From an uncultured bacterium (GTDB lineage: Bacteria; Actinomycetota; Coriobacteriia; Coriobacteriales; Coriobacteriaceae): 5,266 bases of DNA. A program made the position numbers and the translations under genes. The notes under the pieces were generated by a model. The model made no database searches. It worked only from the letters and a program-made list of their open reading frames with translations, and had not been told where the DNA came from. Below, one piece after another: positions 1 to 4,777 of the stretch (its first letter is position 1; each line of letters begins with the position of its first letter). The stretch lies in NCBI GenBank assembly GCA_905215195.1, contig CAJMPF010000138.1:1-5266 (forward strand), given 5' to 3'.

Positions 1-1140
1 GAGCGACTGGCCGGCGGACTGCAGCATGCAGAACAGCGCAACCACCAAGATGGGCGTGTTTACCGTCGAAAGCGAGAGCAGGAACAGGGCGCCGGTCATG
101 AGGGCCAGGCCGACGATCGAGATGACACGCGGACCGAACTTGTCGAACACCACGCCGGAGATAGGGCTGATGATGATGCCCACCGCCGCGGCGGGAAGCA
201 TGGCCATGCCGGTTTCGAAGGCCGAAGCGCCAAGCGAGGTTTGCAGCAGCAACGGCAACAGCGTGTTGGTGACCAGGCATGCGGCGTTGATGAGCGTGAC
301 GATGATGGCGGCCACGCGGAACTCGCGCGTCTTGAGCGTGCCCAGTTGAAGCAGCGGGTCCTCGATTTTGCCCTGGCGTACGACGAACAGCACCAAGCAC
401 ACGACACCCGCGACGATCGAGCCGAGCACCACGGGGTTGCCCCAACCCATCGACGAGGCGCTCGAGAACCCGTAGAGAAGTCCGCCGAAGGCGATGGTGG
501 AGAGGACGACCGAGGACAGGTCGAGCTTGGGGTTCTTCAGCTCGCCCACGTTTTTCAGCATGAACACGCCCAGCACCAGCACGAGAATTGCGAGGGGGAC
601 GATGGCGCCGATCATGGTGCGCCAGCCGTACGTGTCGATCACCGCACCGCCTACGACGGGGCCGACCGCGGGACCCGCCGACATGACGATGCCCGCCATG
701 CCCATAGCCGTTCCTCGTTTCTCGACGGGGAACACCAGCATGGGAACCACCGAGACAAGCGGCATGAGCACGCCTGAGCCCGCCGCTTGCAACACGCGAC
801 CGATGATGAGGAACAGGAAATCAGGGGCTGCGGCGCACAGCAGCGTGCCCAGCGCGAACACCAGCGTCGCCCCGAAGAATAGCGCGCGGGTGCTGAACTT
901 GTCGATAAGGAACGCCGAAACGGGGACCATGATGCCGCTCACCAGCGGGTATATGGACATGATCCACTGGGCAGTCGAGGCATCGATGGCGAAATCGGAC
1001 ATGATGACCGGCAGCGCAGGCGACATCACCGTTTGGTTCAGTAGCGCCAAGAAGGCACCCAGGACGACGACCGCGACGATGCGGATCTGGGTACCGGTAA
1101 TGCGCCCATTGGCGGGCGCGACCGTACAATTATCAGACAT
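1..1140 (-). CDS. MFS drug exporter, DHA2 (14-TMS EmrB/LmrB-like) family, N-terminal 380 residues
   Basis: This is an inner-membrane proton-driven exporter, probably for drugs or toxic compounds. The reading frame is open from the start at 1140 to the window edge, so the C-terminus is missing; the family is usually about 450-520 aa. The N-terminal tail is followed by a first membrane segment at residues 20-45 containing LNQTVMSPALP, the DHA2 TMS1 signature position. A motif-A-like loop lies at 79-86 (IDKFSTRA), motif B at 114-123 (GRVLQAAGSG) and the antiporter motif C at about 150-168 (SAGPAVGPVVGG). A second motif-A-like loop, VFDKFGPR, lies at 331-338. The start is well fixed: an in-frame TAG lies six codons upstream (1156-1158), and GAAGGAAG ends three bases before the ATG. 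The leader looks regulated (see the leader ORF and the SD-sequestering repeat). The substrate cannot be told from the sequence. Confidence 0.9.
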   Translation of the reverse strand, partial: MSDNCTVAPANGRITGTQIRIVAVVVLGAFLALLNQTVMSPALPVIMSDFAIDASTAQWIMSIYPLVSGIMVPVSAFLIDKFSTRALFFGATLVFALGTLLCAAAPDFLFLIIGRVLQAAGSGVLMPLVSVVPMLVFPVEKRGTAMGMAGIVMSAGPAVGPVVGGAVIDTYGWRTMIGAIVPLAILVLVLGVFMLKNVGELKNPKLDLSSVVLSTIAFGGLLYGFSSASSMGWGNPVVLGSIVAGVVCLVLFVVRQGKIEDPLLQLGTLKTREFRVAAIIVTLINAACLVTNTLLPLLLQTSLGASAFETGMAMLPAAAVGIIISPISGVVFDKFGPRVISIVGLALMTGALFLLSLSTVNTPILVVALFCMLQSAGQSL

Positions 1141-1143
1141 AAG

Positions 1144-1239
1144 CTTCCTTCGTATCTATTCGATTCTTCGCCGAAGGCGCGCCGGCCCACGGGCGAAATA
1201 ACATGCACGTGCTATGCGTGCATCAGATACGACAGGAAG
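1144..1239 (-). promoter_or_regulatory. Leader inverted repeat that would sequester the exporter's Shine-Dalgarno
   Basis: In the mRNA read leftward, the segment from 1239 to 1225 (CTTCCTGTCGTATCT) is complementary to the segment from 1157 to 1144 (AGATACGAAGGAAG). The pairing gives 14 base pairs with one bulged G at 1233. The second segment contains the whole ribosome binding site of the exporter. The first segment is the last five sense codons of the upstream leader ORF plus the first base of its stop. The 67-nt interior contains two further inverted repeats, 1167-1172/1192-1197 and 1203-1209/1217-1223, so a branched structure is possible. The pairing is seen directly; the regulatory role is inference by analogy with translational attenuators of resistance genes. 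Confidence 0.6.
1203..1223. repeat. Perfect 7-bp inverted repeat in the exporter leader
   Basis: ATGCACG at 1203-1209 and CGTGCAT at 1217-1223 form a perfect 7-bp inverted repeat with a 7-nt loop. In the leftward transcript it begins on the stop codon of the leader ORF (1223-1225) and sits between the two arms of the SD-sequestering repeat. It may be an RNA hairpin of the leader or a protein-binding operator; the sequence does not decide. Confidence 0.5.
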
Positions 1240-1336
1240 AAAGCGGCTGCTCAGAGCGCACTTGGGGAACAACAGGAGAGGCCCCGTATACCAGGGGCCG
1301 CCGAATTGCGATGTATGCTTTGGTCAAATCCTTCAT
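1223..1336 (-). CDS. Putative 37-codon leader peptide (uORF) of the exporter gene
   Basis: This short ORF starts with ATG at 1336 and ends with TGA at 1223-1225. The peptide begins MKDLTKAYIAIRRP and ends PLSSCRI. It has no visible Shine-Dalgarno, but its ATG lies only about 5 nt downstream of the start point predicted from the promoter at 1348-1376, so it could be translated from a nearly leaderless transcript, which is common in Actinomycetota. Its last five sense codons form the anti-SD arm for the exporter, so a ribosome stalled there would free the exporter's binding site. A GC-rich hairpin (1280-1299) lies within it. There is no family match I recognise. Its position argues for a role, but it could be a chance ORF. 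Confidence 0.4.
   Translation of the reverse strand: MKDLTKAYIAIRRPLVYGASPVVPQVRSEQPLSSCRI
1280..1299. repeat. GC-rich hairpin GGCCCC/GGGGCC in the exporter leader
   Basis: GGCCCC at 1280-1285 and GGGGCC at 1294-1299 form a perfect 6-bp stem with an 8-nt loop. It lies inside the leader ORF, upstream of the anti-SD arm. It has no following T-tract in either direction, so it is not a terminator. It may be part of an alternative leader fold. Confidence 0.4.
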
Positions 1337-1347
1337 AGCGGGGAGGT

Positions 1348-1376
1348 ATTTTAGCAGCCGTCTTCGCCCCTTTCAA
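1348..1376 (-). promoter_or_regulatory. Sigma70-like promoter for the exporter transcript
   Basis: On the minus strand TTGAAA (1376-1371) is followed after exactly 17 bp by TAAAAT (1353-1348). This gives a predicted transcript start near 1341, about 200 nt upstream of the exporter start codon. The -35 element sits inside a small inverted repeat, CCCTT-TC-AAGGG (1369-1380), that could be a repressor site. Confidence 0.6.
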
Positions 1377-1380
1377 GGGA

Positions 1381-1660
1381 TGTAACCCAGACGTTGATTT
1401 TCTTCACCGAGGCGCCATCGTTGACGGGTGGCGTGCTTCTCTATCGCCACACCGCGGGGCGAGGGAACGCCGCGGCGAGCTTGTACATCGGCTATGTGTG
1501 CAGCTGCGAGCGTGTCGCCGGCGCGCGCTGGGCGCCAGTCCGATCCGGCCGACTCTTGCCGACGGTCGGTCGCCGTCCTCCTCCATCTCCGCCTGCTCTG
1601 TTTTTGCTCGGCTCCCTTGTCGCATCATGGACGGACGAGAATTGAGCGAAGGCGGTACGT
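1381..1660. other. Intergenic stretch between divergent genes, no convincing gene
   Basis: These 280 bases separate the exporter promoter from the ArsC-like gene. Several short overlapping ORFs occur on both strands, but their compositions are Arg-, Ser- and Pro-rich, as expected from GC-rich noncoding DNA, and none has a good ribosome binding site. Small inverted repeats are visible (GGCGC/GCGCC at 1520-1524 and 1532-1536; GACGG/CCGTC at 1561-1565 and 1573-1577). I found no clear -35/-10 pair for the rightward gene, whose promoter must nevertheless lie here. The likely ribosome binding site of that gene is GAAGG at 1648-1652. Confidence 0.5.
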
Positions 1661-2002
1661 ATGAACATCCAGATATTCGGCACGAAGAAAAGCTTCGATA
1701 CTAAGAAGGCGCAGCGCTATTTCAAGGAACGTCGTGTGAAGTTCCAGTTCATCGACTTGAAGGAAAAGGGGATGAGCAAAGGCGAGCTCGAAAGCGTGGC
1801 GCGCGCCGTCGGCGGGATCGACGCTGTGATCGATCCAAAGGCGAAAGATGCCGACACGGTTGCGCTCGTACAGTATCTTGCTGCCGACCAGAAATTCGAA
1901 AAGGTGCTCGATAACCAGCAGATTCTTCGTGAGCCCATCGTTCGCAACGGCCGCCAGGCAACCGTTGGCTACGAGCCTGACGTGTGGAAGGGCTGGGAAT
2001 AA
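1661..2002 (+). CDS. ArsC/Spx-family thioredoxin-fold protein lacking the catalytic cysteine
   Basis: This is a small cytoplasmic protein of the ArsC/Spx/YffB family (113 aa; the family is usually 110-140 aa). The beginning is beta strand IQIFG (3-7), then KKSFDTKKA at 9-17, which matches the family's active-site loop and first helix. FQFIDLKEKGMSK (28-40) is the typical second strand and loop. REPIVRNGRQATVGYE (90-105) holds the conserved cis-Pro (P92) and the C-terminal hairpin. The position where YffB or ArsC carries the active cysteine is Ser11 (codon AGC, 1691-1693), and the protein has no cysteine anywhere. It is therefore unlikely to be an arsenate reductase or a redox switch by the usual chemistry, though a binding or regulatory role is possible. 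The start has a moderate GAAGG site eight bases upstream. The neighbouring genes do not suggest a function. Confidence 0.85.
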   Translation: MNIQIFGTKKSFDTKKAQRYFKERRVKFQFIDLKEKGMSKGELESVARAVGGIDAVIDPKAKDADTVALVQYLAADQKFEKVLDNQQILREPIVRNGRQATVGYEPDVWKGWE

Positions 2003-2020
2003 AGCGGCTGGGAATAAAGC
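1991..2020 (+). repeat. Exact 15-bp tandem duplication across the stop codon
   Basis: GGCTGGGAATAAAGC occurs twice in direct succession (1991-2005 and 2006-2020). The unit contains the last codons and the TAA of the ArsC-like gene, so a second TAA lies in frame at 2015-2017, five codons after the first. The likely origin is replication slippage. The protein's end is unchanged, and any read-through would add only a few residues. Confidence 0.95.
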
Positions 2021-2021
2021 G

Positions 2022-2063
2022 AAGCGCCCACGCCCGTGGTTTTATCCACGGACGCGGGCGCTT
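2022..2063. terminator. Strong hairpin, probable terminator between convergent genes
   Basis: An 18-base arm at 2022-2039 (AAGCGCCCACGCCCGTGG) pairs with 2046-2063 with only two mismatches, around a TTTTAT loop. It begins 19 bp after the stop of the ArsC-like gene and also lies downstream of the leftward dehydratase gene. No long T-run follows on the plus strand. On the minus strand a moderately T-rich stretch (TTCGCTTTATT) follows or overlaps the stem. It may act in both directions. Confidence 0.65.
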
Positions 2064-2118
2064 GCGTAAGACGTCTCTTGTCGTTTGAGTGGAGCGCCCC
2101 GGCGGCGCTGAACAACGC

Positions 2119-2141
2119 GCCCCGGTGACGTGGCTCGGGGC
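2119..2141. terminator. Second, weaker hairpin downstream of the dehydratase gene
   Basis: GCCCCG at 2119-2124 and CGGGGC at 2136-2141 form a 6-bp GC stem with an 11-nt loop, followed on the plus strand by TCTTTGTG. A further short inverted repeat, AGCGCC/GGCGCT, lies at 2093-2098/2104-2109. Either may help end the leftward dehydratase transcript, but neither has a clear T-tract. Confidence 0.3.
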
Positions 2142-2189
2142 TCTTTGTGCCGCACATCTATGAGAGGAGATATTTGATGCGCATGGGCG

Positions 2190-3968
2190 CTACTCCATGT
2201 AGCCACCCTGAATGGCGGAAACTGCATGCTCGGTAAAGAACTTGAGCGTGCCGGAGGTGTAACGATTAGCCTTGGGCTTCCAAGCGGCGCGACGCTCGGC
2301 CAGGACGGCGTCGACCTCGGCCGGCTCCATCTCCTTGCCGGCGATGCCCACAATAGACAGCGAGCGCTCGGGGATGTTGATCTGGATAAGGTCGCCCTCC
2401 TCGATCAGGGCAATCGGGCCGACCACGGCAGCCTCGGGCGAAACGTGACCGATAGCCGGGCCCTTGGAGGCGCCGGAGAAGCGGCCATCGGTGATAAGGG
2501 CAATGCTCGCACCCAGCTCGGGATCGCTGGCGATAGCCTCGGTGGTGTAGAACATCTCGGGCATACCGGAACCCTTGGGGCCCTCGTAGCGAATGATAAC
2601 GGCATCGCCGGGCTTGACCTCGTGCGTCAGGACGGCGTGGATAGCGTCCTCCTCGCAGTCGAACGGACGCGCCTTAAGCGTGGCCTGGAACATCTCGCGC
2701 GGAACAACCGTGTGCTTGACGACGGCGCCCTCGGGAGCAAGGTTGCCGTGGAGGATGGCGATGGAGCCGTCGGTACCAAAGGCCTGGTCAAACGGGCGAA
2801 TGATGTCCTCGCGCTTGAGGTTCCACTTCTCCAGGTAGCGGCCGCACTTCTCGTAGTAACCGTTGTTCTTAAGGTCCTCGAGGTTTTCGCCGAGGGTCTT
2901 GCCGGTGACGGTCATGACATCGAGGTGGAGCATCGACTTGATCTCCTCCATGATGCGCGGCACGCCGCCCGCATAGTAGAAGAACTGCGCCGGCCACTCA
3001 CCTGCGGGGCGAACGTTGAGCAGGTAGTGGGCGCCACGGTGCAGGCGATCGAAGTCGTCGGCGGACATCTCGATGCCAAACTCGCGGGCAATCGCGGGGA
3101 TATGCAGCAGCGAGTTGGTGGAGCCCGAAATGGCACCGTGGACCATAATGAGGTTCTCGAAGGACTCCTTGGTCACGATGTCGCGCGGGCACAGGTTGTG
3201 TTCGGAGAGCCACACGGACTGACGGCCGGCCTCGCGCGCAAACTCACGCAGATCGGAGCTGGTTGCGGGCAGCAGGGCCGTGCCGGGGAGCATAAGGCCC
3301 AGGGCCTCGGCGGTAACCTGCATGGTCGACGCGGTGCCCATAAACGAGCAGGCACCGCAGCTGGGGCATGCGTTGTGTTTGGCAAACTCAAGCTCCTCGC
3401 GGGAGATCTCGCCGCGCTCGTAGCGGGCAGAAATCGCGCCGAGCTGTTCCAGGGTCAACAAATCGGGACCGGCATCCATGACACCGCCGGTAACGACGAT
3501 GGAGGGGATGTTGATGCGGCCCATGGCCATGAGGTTCGCAGGCAGGCCCTTATCGCAGCTGGCGACAAAGACACCGGCGTCGAACGGGGTGGCCTTGGCA
3601 TGGATCTCGATCATGTTGGCGATCATGTCGCGGCTGGGCAGCGAGTAGTTGATGCCGTCGTGGCCCTGTGCCTCGCCATCGCAGATATCGGTGCAGAAGT
3701 AACGGGCACCGTGACCGCCAGCCTCGGCAACGCCAGCACGGACCTCCTCGACCAGCTCAAACAGGCCGGCAGAACCCGGGTGCGAGTCGCCGAACGTCGA
3801 CTCGATAATGACCTGCGGCTTGTCCAGATCCTCGATGGACCAGCCAGAGCCCAGACGCAGCGGGTCCATCTCGGGGCTGATGGTGCGAAACTTGCCGGAA
3901 CGCGGCTGCAGCTTGGCAACCAGGTCGGCTGCCTCCTGCTGAATCTGTGCCTTGGTCTTCTCGTCCAT
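2190..3968 (-). CDS. IlvD/Edd-family dehydratase, probable sugar-acid (YjhG/YagF-like) dehydratase
   Basis: This is a full-length 592-aa Fe-S dehydratase, which removes water from a 2,3-dihydroxy acid to give a 2-keto-3-deoxy acid. Visible family blocks are CDGEAQGHDG (96-105), ASCDKGLPA (136-144, with cluster Cys138 and the metal-site Asp139-Lys140), ACPSCGACSFMGTAS (200-214), SGSTNSLLHIPAIA (281-294), DVMTVTGKTL (350-359) and LITDGRFSGAS (491-501, with the likely catalytic Ser498). The first cluster cysteine of biosynthetic IlvD (the PC motif) is Gly here (P64-G65), whereas a cysteine precedes Asp-Gly at 96, as in Edd and YjhG. ASCDKGLPA and the HIPAIA and VMTVTG blocks resemble E. coli YjhG. 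The neighbouring gluconate-type genes point the same way. The start is supported by AGAGGAGAG, spaced well before the ATG. An automatic label of ilvD is likely; the substrate is unproven, and biosynthetic activity cannot be excluded. Confidence 0.93.
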   Translation of the reverse strand: MDEKTKAQIQQEAADLVAKLQPRSGKFRTISPEMDPLRLGSGWSIEDLDKPQVIIESTFGDSHPGSAGLFELVEEVRAGVAEAGGHGARYFCTDICDGEAQGHDGINYSLPSRDMIANMIEIHAKATPFDAGVFVASCDKGLPANLMAMGRINIPSIVVTGGVMDAGPDLLTLEQLGAISARYERGEISREELEFAKHNACPSCGACSFMGTASTMQVTAEALGLMLPGTALLPATSSDLREFAREAGRQSVWLSEHNLCPRDIVTKESFENLIMVHGAISGSTNSLLHIPAIAREFGIEMSADDFDRLHRGAHYLLNVRPAGEWPAQFFYYAGGVPRIMEEIKSMLHLDVMTVTGKTLGENLEDLKNNGYYEKCGRYLEKWNLKREDIIRPFDQAFGTDGSIAILHGNLAPEGAVVKHTVVPREMFQATLKARPFDCEEDAIHAVLTHEVKPGDAVIIRYEGPKGSGMPEMFYTTEAIASDPELGASIALITDGRFSGASKGPAIGHVSPEAAVVGPIALIEEGDLIQINIPERSLSIVGIAGKEMEPAEVDAVLAERRAAWKPKANRYTSGTLKFFTEHAVSAIQGGYME

Positions 3969-3994
3969 GATGCTCTCCTCTTTTGATTTGAACG

Positions 3995-4023
3995 GTTATA
4001 CCAATCGTTGGTTAATGAATCAG
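3995..4023 (-). promoter_or_regulatory. Candidate dehydratase promoter with operator-like palindrome
   Basis: On the minus strand TATAAC (4000-3995) is a plausible -10, with a weak CTGATT (4023-4018) 17 bp upstream as -35. Within the spacer is the inverted repeat ACCAA-TCG-TTGGT (4000-4012), which touches the -10 and is well placed for a repressor. The ribosome binding site lies at 3973-3981. The palindrome is seen directly; its use as an operator, perhaps for the broken FCD regulator next door, is inference. Confidence 0.4.
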
Positions 4024-4076
4024 GTGTAAATGGGTACCGAGCGATGCACTCGGCAAAAGATGCTTAGCTACGCGAA

Positions 4077-4262
4077 CTAGGCGAAGAACGAAATCACCAG
4101 GGCGCAGGCAAGACCCGAAAGGCCGATGAGCGTCTCCATAACGGTCCAGGACTTGAGGGTGGTCTTCTCGTCAATCTCCAGGAACGAGGAGCACATCCAA
4201 AAGCCGGCATCGTTGACGTGCGAGAGGGCCGTGGCACCGCCGCAGATAGCACGCATGGCGGC
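4077..4262 (-). pseudogene. C-terminal remnant of a GntP-family gluconate/sugar-acid permease
   Basis: Read leftward, this fragment gives about 62 residues ending at a TAG (4077-4079). The conserved C-terminal signature of GntP-type gluconate:H+ symporters, GGATALSHVNDAGFWM, is followed by an LKSWTVMETLIGL stretch and a final hydrophobic segment, as in E. coli GntT or GntP. Such permeases are normally about 440-450 aa, so roughly 380 residues and most membrane segments are missing. Rightward of about 4262 the sequence is no longer permease but a regulator gene on the opposite strand. The fragment has no start or ribosome binding site of its own and cannot form a transporter. It lies 108 bp upstream of the dehydratase on the same strand, so the two genes were probably co-regulated once. 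Permease plus dehydratase also occurs in E. coli (yjhF next to yjhG). Confidence 0.88.
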
Positions 4263-4617
4263 CGAGCACGCAACCAACGACCAGGTCGTCTGTATCAAAG
4301 AGCTCTGCGACGAATCCGAGCGCCTGGCCGAGGCCGGTGAGGATTACTCCGCCGCCGACACCGCGTTCCACAATGCCATTGCCGAGAGCTCCGGAAACCT
4401 CGTTGTTCCCCGCCTGATGGGCGTGTTCAAGGCATCCGTCCCCCTCTTTATCGACGTGACTGGCAAAAAGCTCGTCGAGGAAACTATCCGCACGCACCGC
4501 GATGTGGCCGACGCCATCGCCTCGCGCAATCCCACCGCCGCGCACGACGCGATGTATCTGCACCTGGTGTATAACCGCAACATGATCGCAGAGAGCACGC
4601 AGGAACAGAGCGAATAA
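4246..4617 (+). pseudogene. C-terminal FCD domain of a GntR/FadR-family regulator, N-terminus missing
   Basis: The frame from about 4246 to the TAA at 4615-4617 encodes about 123 residues of an FCD ligand-binding domain. It starts at IARMAAEHAT, which matches the early FCD helix, then ADTAFHNAIAESSGN (Asp and His of the DxxxH metal site), RTHRDVADAI (second His) and YLHLVYNR (third His). All the metal-ligand positions expected of an FCD domain are therefore present. The N-terminal winged-helix DNA-binding domain (about 75 aa) and the linker are absent: to the left the DNA is permease sequence on the other strand. The family is usually 220-240 aa. An open frame continues back to an ATG at 4126, but that part is antisense to the permease and is not a domain. 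Without the DNA-binding half this cannot be a normal repressor of the sugar-acid genes. Confidence 0.88.
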
Positions 4618-4626
4618 ACGTCCGCG

Positions 4627-4646
4627 CGGCAGGGGCTTTTCTGCCG
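4627..4646 (+). terminator. Short hairpin after the regulator remnant
   Basis: CGGCAG (4627-4632) and CTGCCG (4641-4646) form a perfect 6-bp stem with an 8-nt loop, starting 9 bp after the regulator's stop codon. A T-rich run, TTCACCTTTT, follows. It is a plausible weak terminator separating the regulator remnant from the dehydrogenase. Confidence 0.45.
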
Positions 4647-4672
4647 TTCACCTTTTAAAAGTGAACGTTCAC
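4646..4672. promoter_or_regulatory. Operator-like repeats: GTTCAC/GTGAAC half-sites with a perfect 12-bp palindrome
   Basis: Three half-sites lie together: GTTCAC (4646-4651), GTGAAC (4661-4666) and GTTCAC (4667-4672). The last two make the perfect palindrome GTGAACGTTCAC. The 8-bp core TGAACGTT recurs at 4752-4759, between the likely promoter and the start codon of the dehydrogenase. Palindromes with a central CG are typical of LacI-family operators, but an FCD-type GntR protein is also possible. Confidence 0.5.
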
Positions 4673-4714
4673 CTGATTTTAGGAAATAAGGGGTGCCTGT
4701 TGCGCCGCTTCTCC

Positions 4715-4777
4715 TATACTGAGCTTGTACTAAAAGTAAGATAAATATAGATGAACGTTTCTTTTGAAAGGATCGCT
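4715..4777 (+). promoter_or_regulatory. Candidate -10, leader and ribosome binding site of the dehydrogenase gene
   Basis: TATACT at 4715-4720 is a good -10 element, but no matching -35 lies 16-18 bp upstream, so the promoter may need an activator. The alternative TTGTAC (4725-4730) with TATAGA (4746-4751) has only a 15-bp spacer. The A/T-rich leader contains the second copy of TGAACGTT (4752-4759). The ribosome binding site AAAGGA (4767-4772) is five bases before the ATG. Confidence 0.4.

Noticed and set aside
241..1201. Long plus-strand frames at 241-777 and 494-1201
   Set aside because: They are antisense to the exporter, of low-complexity His/Asp/Arg or Thr/Met-rich composition, and have no recognisable domain.
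1394..1704. Several overlapping ORFs of 60-80 codons on both strands between the exporter and the ArsC-like gene
   Set aside because: They overlap each other in different frames, have biased GC-driven composition, and none has a convincing ribosome binding site or family match.
2226..3986. 586-codon open frame on the plus strand opposite the dehydratase gene
   Set aside because: It is an antisense shadow of a GC-rich gene. The translation is rich in Gly, Val, Asp and Leu with no known domain, while the minus strand has unmistakable IlvD/Edd motifs.
4171..4598. Minus-strand ORFs opposite the FCD domain
   Set aside because: The plus frame carries all expected FCD metal-ligand motifs; the minus frames show no domain.
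4725..4751. TTGTAC with TATAGA as the dehydrogenase promoter
   Set aside because: The spacer is only 15 bp, so TATACT at 4715-4720 is preferred, although it lacks a clear -35.
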